Origin: Arthrobacter sp. AFG7.2 | Lineage (GTDB): Bacteria > Actinomycetota > Actinomycetes > Actinomycetales > Micrococcaceae | Length of the DNA: 64,000 nt | Assembly (NCBI RefSeq): GCF_002892835.1 | Contig: NZ_PJMB01000001.1 | Coordinates: forward strand, 372,001 to 436,000 | Direction: 5' to 3' | Part shown: positions 9,622 to 18,841 of the stretch, one piece after another | Position numbering within the stretch: the first letter of the stretch is position 1 | Layout: every line of letters begins with the position of its first letter | The notes under the pieces: model-generated | Seen by the model: the letters and a program-made list of their open reading frames with translations, nothing else | Database searches by the model: none | What the model was told of the DNA's origin: nothing | Program-made: the position numbers and the translations under genes

Positions 9622-10275
9622 CTAGAAGGCGGTGCTGGGCAGATCCTTCTCGCCATCGGCGATCGCAGTGATAATCCGCGCTGCAACCAGGTCTGGATCC
9701 AGCCCGGCGCCGAATTGCGGCGCTGACCCGGCGATCGGATGCTGGGACAGCGCGGTGCCAGTGTGGCCGGGGCGGGCGTCCACGATTCGGATGCCCGCGC
9801 GGCGGTACTCGCGCGCCGCTGCAACAACGAAGGCCGCGAGCCCGGCCTTCGACGCCGAGTATGCCGCCAGACCAGCGACGGGCGCCTCGGCGACAACGCC
9901 GCTCAGTGTGACAACGAAGGGCTCCCGGCCCTCCCGTGCCGAGGCCGCGAGGTAGGGCTGGCTCCGGGTAATGAGCTGGATCGGACTGGTCGTGTTCACA
10001 GCAAAAAGTTCGTCCACCGTGGCGGGTTCAAGGTCTGCTGCGGCGCCGAAGGCGACGACCCCGGACGCCACCACCAGCCCGTCGAGACGTCCGTACTGCG
10101 CATTCGTGTCATGCAGTACCTCCTGGATCACGGAGGGTATGCGCAGATCGTGCCCAGCAGACTTTGAGGACCGGGCGACGGTGGCGCCTTTACTCTCCAG
10201 CTGGGCGGCGATGCGCGAACCGAGTCCGCCGGTGGCACCGACTACCAGAACAACCGCACCCTGAAGAGTCGTCAT
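9622..10275 (-). CDS. Short-chain dehydrogenase/reductase (SDR) family protein
   Basis: NAD(P)-dependent oxidoreductase of the classical SDR type, 217 residues, unknown substrate. The cofactor motif is VVGATGGLGSRIA near residues 12-24. A VVASGVVAFG block corresponds to the NNAG region, where the Asn pair is not retained. A Ser in the VVTLSGVVAE strand and the catalytic YSASK near residue 139 complete the active site. It is somewhat short for the family, with a short C-terminal substrate lid. It follows ychF on the same strand but 64 bp away, and no pathway context is visible. Confidence 0.85.
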   Translation of the reverse strand: MTTLQGAVVLVVGATGGLGSRIAAQLESKGATVARSSKSAGHDLRIPSVIQEVLHDTNAQYGRLDGLVVASGVVAFGAAADLEPATVDELFAVNTTSPIQLITRSQPYLAASAREGREPFVVTLSGVVAEAPVAGLAAYSASKAGLAAFVVAAAREYRRAGIRIVDARPGHTGTALSQHPIAGSAPQFGAGLDPDLVAARIITAIADGEKDLPSTAF

Positions 10276-10339
10276 GGGTAGATCCTAGGTCACCTGCTGC
10301 AGGCAGCCCAGCGTGGGTCGGTTCCCTTGGCTGGACGGG

Positions 10340-11425
10340 CTAGACGTTGAAGCGGAACTCCACCACGTCGCCGTCGGCCATGACGTATTCCTTGCCTTCG
10401 ATGCGGACCTTGCCGCGGGACTTGGCCTCAGCCATGGACCCTGCCTCAACCAGGTCGTTGAAGGACACCACCTCGGCCTTGATGAAGCCGCGCTGGAAGT
10501 CAGAGTGGATTACTCCTGCTGCCTGCGGTGCGGTATCGCCCTGGCGGATGGTCCAGGCACGGGTTTCCTTGGGGCCGGCGGTCAGGTAGGTCTGCAGTCC
10601 AAGGGTGTGGAAGCCAACGCGCGCCAGCTGGTCCAGGCCGGACTCGTCCTGGCCATTCATTTCCAGCATTTCGCGGGCTTCTTCCTCGTCCAGTTCCACG
10701 AGGTCGGCTTCGAGCTTGGCGTCAAGGAAAACGGCGTCCGCCGGGGCAACCAGGGCCCGCAGTTCCTCCTGCTTTTCGGGACTGCCCAGGATGGCTTCGT
10801 CGGCGTTGAAGACGTAGATGAACGGCTTGGCCGTCAGGAGGCCGAGCTCCTTGAGGTGTTCCATTTCCAGCTTGTCGCTCTTGATGGAGGAGAAGATGGT
10901 GTCGCCGCGTTCCAGGACCGCCTGGGCTGCCTTGATGGCAGCAAGCTCCGCAGCTTCCCGCTTCTTGATCTTGACTTCCTTCTCGATCCGCGGGATGGCG
11001 TTCTCAATGGTCTGCAGGTCGGCGAGGATGAGTTCGGTGTTGATGGTTTCCATGTCGGAACGGGGGTCCACTTTGCCGTCCACGTGGATGACATCGGGGT
11101 CATCGAACACGCGCACCACCTGGGCAATAGCTTCCGCCTCGCGGATGTTGGCCAGGAACTTGTTGCCCAGGCCTTCACCCTCGGACGCGCCCTTAACGAT
11201 TCCGGCGATGTCCACGAACGACACCGGCGCGGGCAGGAGGCGCTGCGAACCGAAGATTTCAGCCAGCTTCTGAAGACGAGGGTCGGGCAGGTTCACGACG
11301 CCGACATTGGGTTCGATGGTGGCGAACGGGTAGTTCGCGGCCAGGACCTGGTTGCGGGTGAGTGCGTTGAAGAGAGTTGATTTGCCGACGTTGGGCAGTC
11401 CGACGATGCCAATAGTAAGAGCCAC
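10340..11425 (-). CDS. ychF: Redox-regulated ATPase YchF (Obg family)
   Basis: Universally conserved Obg-family P-loop protein that binds the ribosome and prefers ATP to GTP; 361 residues, full length. Walker A is GLPNVGKST near residues 8-16. The DxxG block is FVDIAGIVKGASEGEGLG. The G4 position reads NADE in place of NKxD, the known hallmark of ATP preference. A coiled-coil insertion precedes the C-terminal TGS domain, which ends EYVMADGDVVEFRFNV. Translation starts at a GTG (position 11425). Monocistronic in appearance, with rmuC divergent. Confidence 0.96.
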   Translation of the reverse strand: MALTIGIVGLPNVGKSTLFNALTRNQVLAANYPFATIEPNVGVVNLPDPRLQKLAEIFGSQRLLPAPVSFVDIAGIVKGASEGEGLGNKFLANIREAEAIAQVVRVFDDPDVIHVDGKVDPRSDMETINTELILADLQTIENAIPRIEKEVKIKKREAAELAAIKAAQAVLERGDTIFSSIKSDKLEMEHLKELGLLTAKPFIYVFNADEAILGSPEKQEELRALVAPADAVFLDAKLEADLVELDEEEAREMLEMNGQDESGLDQLARVGFHTLGLQTYLTAGPKETRAWTIRQGDTAPQAAGVIHSDFQRGFIKAEVVSFNDLVEAGSMAEAKSRGKVRIEGKEYVMADGDVVEFRFNV

Positions 11426-11526
11426 GAGGATTGATTCTACCCGCAGCGGGCGGCCAAGGGGTCCGGAGGCGGCCGCGGGAAATGTCGCTTCGGCAAAATG
11501 TCAGAGCCCCGTGCGACAGTGAGGGC

Positions 11527-12774
11527 ATGGATGGTTTCGCCTTGATTCTTGCTTTGTTCATGCTGCTGCTGGGTGCCTTTGCGGGTGCTGCCGCCACATT
11601 CTTTGTGCTGCGGAAGAACACCCGCGGCCTCGAAGAGGACTTCGACGCTGTGTCGTCACGCCTTTCGGAGGTCAGCGCGCAGTTCGCCGCTGCCGACGCC
11701 GAGCGCCGGCTTCTGGCGGCACAGAACCGCGAGCTGGGCGAGGCGCGGACACAGGACGGCAGCGTCCTGCGCGCACTTGCCCCGGTGGCGGAAAAGCTCA
11801 CGGCCGTCCAGCAGCAGGTGGCACTGCTGGAGCGCGACCGGGTGGAGCAGTACGGCCAGCTCGCCCAGCAGCTTCAGGAGGCCCGGCTCTCGGATGAACA
11901 GCTGATCCGTTCCACCCATGCCCTGGAGTCCGCCCTCCGGTCGAACAGCGCGCGGGGGCAGTGGGGAGAAGTCCAGCTGAGGCGCGTTGTGGAGGCGTCG
12001 GGAATGCTGCGGCATGTCGACTTCGTCGAGCAGGTGCATAGTGCCGGGGGCGAATTGAGCGTGCGGCCGGACCTGGTGGTGCAGCTGCCCGGGGAAAAGC
12101 AGCTGGTGGTGGACGCAAAAGTTCCGCTGTCCTCCTACCTGGAAGCCCAGGAACTTGGCGCGGCGCAGGACCTCCGCGCCGCCGACGGTTCCAGCGCCCG
12201 GCAGGCCGGACCGTTGTCCGGGAGCGACCGCCGCAACCAGCAGGCGCTGCTGGCCGCACATGCTAAAGCGCTGCGGGCACATGTGGACTCCTTGAGCAGC
12301 AAGAAGTACTGGGATATCCCCGGCAACTCCCCCGAGCTGGTGATCTGCTTCCTCCCCGCGGAATCCATTTTGGCCGCAGCGCTCATGGCTGACGCCGGGC
12401 TGCTCGATCACGCACTCTCCAGGAACGTTGTCCTGGCGTCGCCCAGCACCCTGCTGGCCGTGCTGAAGTCAGTGGCCTTTACGTGGCGGCAGGACGTTCT
12501 GACGGACAACGCCCGGGAGCTGTTCGAGCTGGCGCGGCAGCTCTATGACCGGATGGGCACGCTGGGCGAGAACGTCACCAAGTTGGGCTCGTCGCTGAAG
12601 TCGTCGGTGGACCGCTACAACGCCATGGTGGGGACTCTGGAGGCCCGGGTCCTTCCCACGGCCCGGAAACTGAACTCGCTGGAGGAATCCGGTCTGGTTG
12701 CGCCGCCGGTTGTCGAAGTTACTCCGCGGGCCCTGGCGGCACCTGAGCTCCAAAGCGACGAAGAAGCCGCCTGA
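11527..12774 (+). CDS. rmuC: DNA recombination protein RmuC
   Basis: Membrane-anchored protein with a predicted nuclease-like fold that limits inversions and rearrangements between short repeats. About 415 residues. The first 25 residues form a membrane anchor (LILALFMLLLGAFAGAAATF). A coiled coil follows to about residue 140, then the RmuC domain with ARGQWGEVQLRRVVEASGM, VVDAKVPLSSYLEA, YWDIPGNSPELVICFLP and the C-terminal PTARKLNSLEESG block. The frame is open upstream to 11431, but the ATG at 11527 places the membrane anchor at the N-terminus. It is divergent from ychF. Confidence 0.92.
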   Translation: MDGFALILALFMLLLGAFAGAAATFFVLRKNTRGLEEDFDAVSSRLSEVSAQFAAADAERRLLAAQNRELGEARTQDGSVLRALAPVAEKLTAVQQQVALLERDRVEQYGQLAQQLQEARLSDEQLIRSTHALESALRSNSARGQWGEVQLRRVVEASGMLRHVDFVEQVHSAGGELSVRPDLVVQLPGEKQLVVDAKVPLSSYLEAQELGAAQDLRAADGSSARQAGPLSGSDRRNQQALLAAHAKALRAHVDSLSSKKYWDIPGNSPELVICFLPAESILAAALMADAGLLDHALSRNVVLASPSTLLAVLKSVAFTWRQDVLTDNARELFELARQLYDRMGTLGENVTKLGSSLKSSVDRYNAMVGTLEARVLPTARKLNSLEESGLVAPPVVEVTPRALAAPELQSDEEAA

Positions 12775-12801
12775 GCAACGGGGGAGGAAAAACGGGGAAG
12801 T

Positions 12802-12835
12802 AAAAAAGTGGACCTGGCAGTTGCCAGGCCCACTT
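12802..12835 (-). terminator. Rho-independent terminator of ispH
   Basis: Stem AAGTGG-A-CCTGGCA pairs with TGCCAGG-C-CCACTT over a 2-base loop centre. On the minus strand it is followed by six T residues (the A run at 12802-12807), a classic intrinsic terminator behind ispH (stop 12856). Confidence 0.85.
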
Positions 12836-12855
12836 CCCCACGTGTGGGTATACGG

Positions 12856-13935
12856 TCAGCTGCGCGAGCGGCGTCCGCCCAGTGCGCGGCTGACGTCGCC
12901 GGCCTGCTTGAGGGTTGCCCGGAGTTCCTTGGGCAGGGAGAAGAGAAGGTCTTCCTCCGCCGTGACAACTTCCTCCACAGCGCCGTAACCGTAGTCGGCC
13001 AGCAGTCGCAGGACGTCCTGGACCAGAACTTCCGGGACCGAGGCCCCGGACGTCACGCCCACAGTGGCCACCCCTTCAAACCAGGCCTCATCAACCTCGT
13101 TCGCGAAATCAACGCGGTAGGACGCCTTCGCGCCGTACTCGAGGGCCACCTCCACCAGTCGGACGGAGTTCGAGGAGTTGGCTGAGCCCACCACGATCAC
13201 CAGGTCTGCCTGCGGGGAGATCTTCTTGATGGCCACCTGGCGGTTGGTGGTGGCGTAGCAGATGTCATCGCTGGGCGGATCCTGCAGGGTGGGGAACCGC
13301 TGCTTAAGCAGGCGGACGGTCTCCATGGTTTCGTCCACACTGAGGGTGGTCTGGGAGAGCCAGATGACCTTTTCCGGGTCCCGGACGGTCACCTTGTCCA
13401 CCTCGTGCGGGCCGTTAATGATCTGGATGTGCTCCGGGGCTTCGCCTGCAGTGCCCTCGACTTCCTCATGGCCGTCATGGCCGATCAGCAGGATGTCGAA
13501 ATCATCCTTGGCAAACCGGACGGCTTCCTTGTGCACCTTCGTCACCAGGGGGCAGGTGGCGTCTATGGTCCGCAGGCCCCGATCCTCGGCCGACTGGACC
13601 ACGGCCGGCGATACGCCATGGGCCGAAAAGATGACCAGTGCACCCTCGGGCACTTCGTCCGTTTCGTCGACGAAGATGGCGCCCTGTTCCTCCAGCGAGC
13701 TGACCACATGGACGTTGTGGACAATCTGCTTCCGCACGTACACCGGAGGACCGTAGTGTTCCAGTGCCTTCTCGACGGCGATGACGGCGCGGTCAACGCC
13801 GGCACAGTAACCGCGGGGAGCAGCGAGCAGCACCTTTTTGGTTCCGGATACAGGGGCTGCGGCAGCTACTTCCTCAGGTGAGCGGCGCCTACGCGGGATA
13901 GTGGGCATCGAAAGGGGAACAGCTGAGGGGGTCAT
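12856..13935 (-). CDS. ispH: 4-hydroxy-3-methylbut-2-enyl diphosphate reductase
   Basis: Last step of the MEP isoprenoid pathway, reducing HMBPP to IPP and DMAPP with a [4Fe-4S] cluster. 359 residues. The three cluster cysteines are visible in [23 protein letters not shown] and [11 protein letters not shown], together with the conserved [14 protein letters not shown] block. A low-complexity basic N-terminal extension of about 30 residues precedes the catalytic core; it is common in actinobacterial copies, and translation might start later. It begins 9 bp after the stop of an upstream membrane-protein gene, so the two are probably co-transcribed, and it ends at a strong terminator. Confidence 0.96.
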   Translation of the reverse strand: MTPSAVPLSMPTIPRRRRSPEEVAAAAPVSGTKKVLLAAPRGYCAGVDRAVIAVEKALEHYGPPVYVRKQIVHNVHVVSSLEEQGAIFVDETDEVPEGALVIFSAHGVSPAVVQSAEDRGLRTIDATCPLVTKVHKEAVRFAKDDFDILLIGHDGHEEVEGTAGEAPEHIQIINGPHEVDKVTVRDPEKVIWLSQTTLSVDETMETVRLLKQRFPTLQDPPSDDICYATTNRQVAIKKISPQADLVIVVGSANSSNSVRLVEVALEYGAKASYRVDFANEVDEAWFEGVATVGVTSGASVPEVLVQDVLRLLADYGYGAVEEVVTAEEDLLFSLPKELRATLKQAGDVSRALGGRRSRS

Positions 13936-13944
13936 TACTCCATG

Positions 13945-14796
13945 CTACCGGCTTGCCCGCACCCTCTTCTGCGCAAACGATCCTGCCACGAGCCCCAACA
14001 GCAGCAACACACCACCGGTCACGGCCGCTGCCACGTTCCAGCCCTGGAAATCCGCTGAAGCGGCAGCAACGAACTCGTCCCGGAACATGTTAGCTACCTC
14101 ATTTCCGCTGTCCGCGGACACTGCGGCAGCAGACGCCAACCGGGCACCCAGAGCCCATGCCGCCGCGAGCAGCAGTGCGCCAACTCCGGCACCCGCAAGC
14201 ATTGTCCAGCGGCGCTGCGCTGCCACCAAGGCAAGGAGCAGTGCGATGGCCGAGCCTCCGGCCAGCAGGTAACCCACGGGCGCATACGTGGTGAGCCTCT
14301 CGGTCCACTCCTTATGCTCTGGCTGGCCAACGTTGATAAGGGTTTCGTCCGGCGGGTCCAGGGGCAGCCCGGTCATCCGCGAGATCTCCCCGGAGCCCAA
14401 CGCCACCAAGGGAGCGACGTCAAGGGTGAGCGATGACGCGGACGCTGCTCCGCCGTCGCCCGTCGCCGGGGCGGCAAAGCTGAGCCGGTGACTTTTGCGC
14501 AGCGTTTCCTCCCAGGCAGCCGGATACCCCGGCACTGCGGTCAGCGTGGACGCAGCGTCCTCCAGCACCGGCTGGACGAGGTCGGAAAAGAAACCGGGAA
14601 CCGCACTGGTATCCATTGTTCCCACGGCAGCCACGGCAAGCTGCTGCTGAAACTCCGTGTTCCCGGCGAGCGGAGCCGCCAGTTCCACGAAGCCCTGCTC
14701 CTGGACAATGGTGCGGTCCACCCAGATGGCGGGCACGGCAACGGCGGCCAGCAGGACTGACAGCACGGTGGCGGCAGCGGAAACAAAACGTCTCAC
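13945..14796 (-). CDS. Uncharacterised actinobacterial membrane protein upstream of ispH
   Basis: I do not recognise a named family. 283 residues with one N-terminal membrane segment (ATVLSVLLAAVAVPAIWV), an extracytoplasmic domain of about 140 residues without cysteines, then three hydrophobic segments near the C-terminus (GYLLAGGSAIALLLALVAA, MLAGAGVGALLLAAAWALG, VAAAVTGGVLLLLGLVAGSF) and a basic tail. The topology suggests an anchored extracellular sensor or scaffold. It is directly upstream of ispH (9-bp gap) and divergent from xseA. Its role is unknown, and the tie to isoprenoid synthesis rests only on gene order. Confidence 0.8.
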   Translation of the reverse strand: MRRFVSAAATVLSVLLAAVAVPAIWVDRTIVQEQGFVELAAPLAGNTEFQQQLAVAAVGTMDTSAVPGFFSDLVQPVLEDAASTLTAVPGYPAAWEETLRKSHRLSFAAPATGDGGAASASSLTLDVAPLVALGSGEISRMTGLPLDPPDETLINVGQPEHKEWTERLTTYAPVGYLLAGGSAIALLLALVAAQRRWTMLAGAGVGALLLAAAWALGARLASAAAVSADSGNEVANMFRDEFVAAASADFQGWNVAAAVTGGVLLLLGLVAGSFAQKRVRASR

Positions 14797-15001
14797 AAAA
14801 GGTCCTTCAAGTGGGGGGTCAAACCCATCCTAGGCGGGCGTCCTGACCTGATCCTGTCAGTCCCGAGTGATACAGCTTATGGATAAGGTTGAATGACCGC
14901 CGCACACCACCCAACCGCACACCGCCCGGACGCCTTACGGACAGCCGAAGAACGGACGAAGGACCCCATGCCCGCAGCCCCAGCCCCTCAAGGGCCCCCG
15001 C

Positions 15002-16342
15002 ATGTCTGAACAGGCGTCACTTCCGGTCCCCGGCCAGCAGGCCGCGGCGCCCACCACGCTGCCTGCCACTGCCGCCGAGACAAGCCCGGACAACCCGTGG
15101 CCCCTCCAGCTGCTGTCGCAGAAGCTCAAAGCCCACATTGACCGGACGCCATCGGCCTGGGTGGAAGGGCAGGTTATTGAACTGAACCGGCGCGGCACCA
15201 ACGCCTACCTCACTTTGCGGGATGTTGACGCCGAAGTGTCGTTGCCGGCTTCTGTCTGGACCAAAGTCCTGGAGCGCCAAAATCTGCCGCTCGAGCGGGG
15301 GTCCCGGGTGGTTGCCCTGCTGAAGCCGGAGTTCTGGATCAAAACCGGCCGGTTGAACATGCTGGTCAGGGACATCCGGCCCGTGGGCCTCGGCGATCTC
15401 CTCGCCCGGATTGAACGGCTCCGCCAGGCGCTTTCCGCCGAAGGCCTTTTCGCGGACTCCCGCAAGAAACCCCTGCCCCTGCTGCCGCACCGCATCGGCC
15501 TCATCACCGGCCGTGATTCGGACGCCAAAAAGGACATCCTCCGCAATGCAGCCCTCCGCTGGCCGGCGGTTGAATTCGAAATACGCGAGGTGGCCGTCCA
15601 GGGAAACACCGCCGTCGCCCAGGTGGTCCGCGCCCTCCGCGACCTGGATGCCCGGCCCGAGGTGGACGTGATCGTCATAGCCCGCGGTGGAGGCGCCCTG
15701 GAAGACCTCCTGCCCTTCAACAGCGAGGAATTGATCCGTGCCGTGGCGGCAGCCGCCACCCCGGTGGTCAGCGCCATCGGGCACGAGGCGGACCGGCCGC
15801 TGCTGGATGACGTCGCCGACCTGCGCGCTTCAACGCCCACTGACGCCGCCAAACGGATCGTCCCGGAAGTCTCCGAGGAACTGGCGGGCGTCCGCCAGGC
15901 CCGGGTGCAGCTCCGCCGCTGCATGGAACGGCTTGTGGACCGGGAATCGGACCGCCTGGCGTCCCTTCATTCGCGCCCGGTGCTTGCCGCGCCGGAAGGC
16001 CTGGTCAGCATCCGGGCTGAAGAGATCGAGCGGCTGCTGCGACGGTCATCCGCGGCCGTCAGCTCCTCCGTGGTCCGGGCAGCTGACCAGTTGGAGCACC
16101 TGAAAGCCCAGGTGCGGGCGCTGTCGCCGCAGAAGACCCTGGACCGGGGGTACGCCGTCGTCGAACTCGCGGGAAGCCAGGCAGAACGAGCCGGAACCGC
16201 CGGCCATGCAGTGGTGCGCAGGCCCGCCGAGGCTCCGTCCGGCGCACCCCTGTCCATCCGCGTGGCCGAGGGCCGTTTCGGCGCAACCTCCACCGGAACA
16301 CTTGAACACCCCCCCACGGAAACCGGAGTACTTAATGACTGA
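15002..16342 (+). CDS. xseA: Exodeoxyribonuclease VII large subunit
   Basis: Catalytic subunit of the single-strand DNA exonuclease VII; 446 residues. An N-terminal OB-fold covers roughly 35-130 (WVEGQVIELNRRG, VVALLKPEFWIKTGRLNM). The nuclease domain follows with ITGRDSDAKKDI, VIVIARGGGALEDLLPFNSE and SAIGHEADRPLLDDVADLRA. The C-terminal helical stalk with the DRGYAVV block comes last. It overlaps xseB by 8 bp, so the two subunits are translationally coupled. The N-terminal leader of about 25 residues is Ala/Pro-rich and longer than in E. coli. Confidence 0.96.
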   Translation: MSEQASLPVPGQQAAAPTTLPATAAETSPDNPWPLQLLSQKLKAHIDRTPSAWVEGQVIELNRRGTNAYLTLRDVDAEVSLPASVWTKVLERQNLPLERGSRVVALLKPEFWIKTGRLNMLVRDIRPVGLGDLLARIERLRQALSAEGLFADSRKKPLPLLPHRIGLITGRDSDAKKDILRNAALRWPAVEFEIREVAVQGNTAVAQVVRALRDLDARPEVDVIVIARGGGALEDLLPFNSEELIRAVAAAATPVVSAIGHEADRPLLDDVADLRASTPTDAAKRIVPEVSEELAGVRQARVQLRRCMERLVDRESDRLASLHSRPVLAAPEGLVSIRAEEIERLLRRSSAAVSSSVVRAADQLEHLKAQVRALSPQKTLDRGYAVVELAGSQAERAGTAGHAVVRRPAEAPSGAPLSIRVAEGRFGATSTGTLEHPPTETGVLND

Positions 16343-16553
16343 GCAGAATCCAGGGGCCGAAATTTCGGCACTGAGTTACGAAGAAGCCCGTGAACAGCTC
16401 ATCGCTGTGGTGGGCAAGCTTGAGGCCGGCGGGGCGAGCCTTGAGGAATCCCTGGCCCTGTGGGAGCGGGGCGAAGCCCTGGCCGCACGGTGCGAGGAAT
16501 GGCTGGAGGGTGCAAGGAAGCGGCTGGCCGCAGCGCGCGACCAGCCGCTCTAG
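16335..16553 (+). CDS. xseB: Exodeoxyribonuclease VII small subunit
   Basis: Small subunit of 72 residues that binds the stalk of XseA. The typical motif LSYEEAREQLIAVVGKLEAG is followed by SLEESLALWERGEALAARC. The open frame reaches upstream to 16206 inside xseA, but the ATG at 16335 overlaps the xseA stop and gives the family's usual length. The next gene, ppk2, is convergent only 10 bp downstream, with no room for a separate terminator. Confidence 0.95.
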   Translation: MTEQNPGAEISALSYEEAREQLIAVVGKLEAGGASLEESLALWERGEALAARCEEWLEGARKRLAAARDQPL

Positions 16554-16563
16554 GAGGGGAACT

Positions 16564-17418
16564 TCAGGAGCGCGCCACCAGCTCGCGTTCCAGGGCTACG
16601 TCGAATTCCGCCTTGGGCCACTCAAGGTTCATCCCCTTCAGAGCTCCCAGCAGCAGCTGCTGGACGGCGATCCTGGCAAACCATTTCTTGTTGGCCGGGA
16701 TCACGTGCCACGGCGCCACCGGCGTGTTGGTTTCATCGATCGCCGCCTGGTAGGCGCTCATGTAGTCCGCCCAGAAGGCCCGCTCGTCCAGGTCGCCGCG
16801 GCTGTACTTCCAGTGCTTGGCCGGGTTGTCCAGCCGGGCCAGCAGCCGCTCTTTTTGCTCATCTCCGCTGATGTGGAGCATCACCTTGACGATTGTGGTC
16901 CCGGAGCCGCTGAGCCTGGCCTCAAACTCGTTGATGGCCACATACCTCCGTTTGATCTCCTCCGGGCTGACCCAGCGGTGGACGCGGTGGATCAGGACGT
17001 CCTCGTAGTGCGAACGGTCGAAGACCCCCACCATGCCGGCGGCCGGAACTTCCTTTTCGATCCGCCAGAGGAAGTCGTAGGACTTTTCCTCATCGGTGGG
17101 GGCTTTGAAGGCCTTGAACTGGACGCCCTGCGGGTTCATGGCCGCCATCACATGGTTGACGATGCCGCCTTTTCCGGCGGTGTCCATGGCCTGCAGGATC
17201 AGCAGGAGGCGTTTACGCCCGCCGAACCTCGACTCGGCGAACAGCTTTTCCTGCAGCTCCGCCAGCCCGTCGTCGAGCTCTGCCAGCAGTGCCTGGCCGT
17301 CGTCCTTGCTCCCGTTGAAGCCAGGGGTTGAGTCAGGGTCCACATCGCTTAACGAGAAACCCTTCCCTGCCCGGAGGGTCTCGGATGGGTGCTGGTGGAA
17401 GCCAACGTCGGCGGCCAT
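16564..17418 (-). CDS. Polyphosphate kinase 2 family phosphotransferase
   Basis: Uses polyphosphate to phosphorylate nucleotides, or AMP/ADP in some subclasses; cytosolic. 284 residues. Walker A MDTAGKGGIVNHVM and the Asp-containing VGVFDRSHYEDVLIHRVH block are present, as is the lid SGSGTTIVKVMLHISGDEQ. The C-terminal KHWKYSRGDLDER, APWHVIPANKKWFAR and AVQQLL marks are typical of the PPK2 family. The ATG at 17418 is preferred over an upstream TTG at 17436 because AAAGGA lies at good spacing before it. The subclass (AMP-, ADP- or mixed-specific) cannot be settled by reading. Confidence 0.92.
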   Translation of the reverse strand: MAADVGFHQHPSETLRAGKGFSLSDVDPDSTPGFNGSKDDGQALLAELDDGLAELQEKLFAESRFGGRKRLLLILQAMDTAGKGGIVNHVMAAMNPQGVQFKAFKAPTDEEKSYDFLWRIEKEVPAAGMVGVFDRSHYEDVLIHRVHRWVSPEEIKRRYVAINEFEARLSGSGTTIVKVMLHISGDEQKERLLARLDNPAKHWKYSRGDLDERAFWADYMSAYQAAIDETNTPVAPWHVIPANKKWFARIAVQQLLLGALKGMNLEWPKAEFDVALERELVARS

Positions 17419-17469
17419 GGGGGTTCCTTTCGGCAAAGTGCACGGACGCAGTCAGCCCGTGAGCTCAGG

Positions 17470-18690
17470 CTAGTTCCCCCTGTACCTGCTGAGGAAGTCC
17501 CCCATCCGTCCGATTGCTTCCTCGATGTCTTTGACGTTTGGCAGCGTGACCATGCGGAAGTGGTCCGGGCGCACCCAGTTAAAGGCCCGTCCGTGGGACA
17601 CGAGGATTTTCTCCTCCCGCAGCAGGTCCAGGACAAACTTTTCGTCGTCCCGGATGTGGAAGACTTCCGGATCCAGCCGCGGGAACAGGTACAGCGCGCC
17701 GCGTGCCTGCTGCGTGCTCACACCCGGGATGGCGTTGAGCATGTCATAAGCCTTGTTGCGCTGCTCCAGCAGTCGGCCGCCGGGCAGGATCAGGTCGTTG
17801 ATGCTCTGGTACCCGCCCAGCGCCGTCTGGATGGCGTGCTGAGCGGGAACGTTCGCGCAGAGCCGCATGTTGGCGAGGAGGCTGATGCCTTCCAGGTAGT
17901 CGGCCGCGTCCTTCTTGGGCCCGGAGATTGCCATCCAGCCCGCGCGGTAGCCGCACACCCGGTACGCCTTGGACAGGCCGCTGAAGGTGAGGCACAGGAC
18001 GTGGTCGCCGGTGAGCTTGGCCATGTTTACGTGCACGGCGTCCTCGTAGAGGATCTTCTCGTAGATCTCGTCGGCGAACAGCACCAGACCGTGCTTCTCG
18101 GCGAGTGCCACAATCTTCCTCAGCGTCTCTTCCGGGTAGACGGCGCCGGTGGGGTTGTTCGGGTTGATGACCACGATTCCCTTGGTGCGGGGCGTGATCT
18201 TTGCTTCCATGTCCTCCAGGTCCGGCTGCCAGCCGGTCTCTTCATTGCAGAGGTAGTGGACGGGCTTGCCGCCTGCGAGGGCCACCGACGCCGTCCACAG
18301 CGGGTAGTCAGGAGTGGGGATCAGGACTTCGTCACCGTCATCAAGCAGGGCCATCAGGGACATGGTGATGAGCTCGCTGACACCATTGCCGAGGTAGATG
18401 TCGTCCACGTGGATGTTCTGGATGTCCCGGGTCTGGTAGTACTGCGACACAGCCGTCCGTGCCGAGAAGATGCCGCGGGAGTCGCTGTAGCCCTGGGCGT
18501 GCGGCAGGTGGCGGATCATGTCCACCAGGATGGCGTCCGGCGCTTCGAACCCGAACGGTGCAGGGTTTCCGATGTTGAGTTTGAGAATCCGGTGCCCCTC
18601 CGCCTCCATCTGCTGGGCGGCCTGAAGGATGGGTCCACGAATGTCGTAAAGGACGTTGTTGAGCTTTGTGGACTGCCTGAATTCTGCCAT
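17470..18690 (-). CDS. PLP-dependent aminotransferase, alanine-type (AlaA/AlaC-like)
   Basis: Fold-type I class I/II aminotransferase of 406 residues, probably glutamate-pyruvate. The PLP motifs are NPNNPTGAVYPEE and the Schiff-base lysine in TFSGLSKAYRVCGYRAGW. The N-terminal block RGPILQAAQQMEAEGHRILK and the INDLILPGGRLLEQR segment match the actinobacterial AspC/AlaA group. It lies 51 bp upstream of ppk2 on the same strand and is separated from the osmoprotectant operon by a strong hairpin at 18769-18814, so it probably has its own promoter within 18691-18768. Confidence 0.9.
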   Translation of the reverse strand: MAEFRQSTKLNNVLYDIRGPILQAAQQMEAEGHRILKLNIGNPAPFGFEAPDAILVDMIRHLPHAQGYSDSRGIFSARTAVSQYYQTRDIQNIHVDDIYLGNGVSELITMSLMALLDDGDEVLIPTPDYPLWTASVALAGGKPVHYLCNEETGWQPDLEDMEAKITPRTKGIVVINPNNPTGAVYPEETLRKIVALAEKHGLVLFADEIYEKILYEDAVHVNMAKLTGDHVLCLTFSGLSKAYRVCGYRAGWMAISGPKKDAADYLEGISLLANMRLCANVPAQHAIQTALGGYQSINDLILPGGRLLEQRNKAYDMLNAIPGVSTQQARGALYLFPRLDPEVFHIRDDEKFVLDLLREEKILVSHGRAFNWVRPDHFRMVTLPNVKDIEEAIGRMGDFLSRYRGN

Positions 18691-18768
18691 TCCTCAAATA
18701 TGCCACAGGAAGGATGGACGGCTGTTGAGACGTCAGCCACACGGCGCGGTTTCCGTTTGCACAGAAGG

Positions 18769-18814
18769 ACGACGGCGGCTGCCGGACTTTCAAAAGTCCG
18801 GCAGCCGCCGTCGT
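18769..18814. terminator. Perfect 20-bp stem, terminator of the osmoprotectant ABC operon
   Basis: 18769-18788 and 18795-18814 are exact reverse complements with a 6-base loop. It lies between the binding-protein stop (18842) and the aminotransferase start (18690). Confidence 0.85.
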
Positions 18815-18841
18815 ACTTCTACTGCTCCCCCAGGAAAACTC

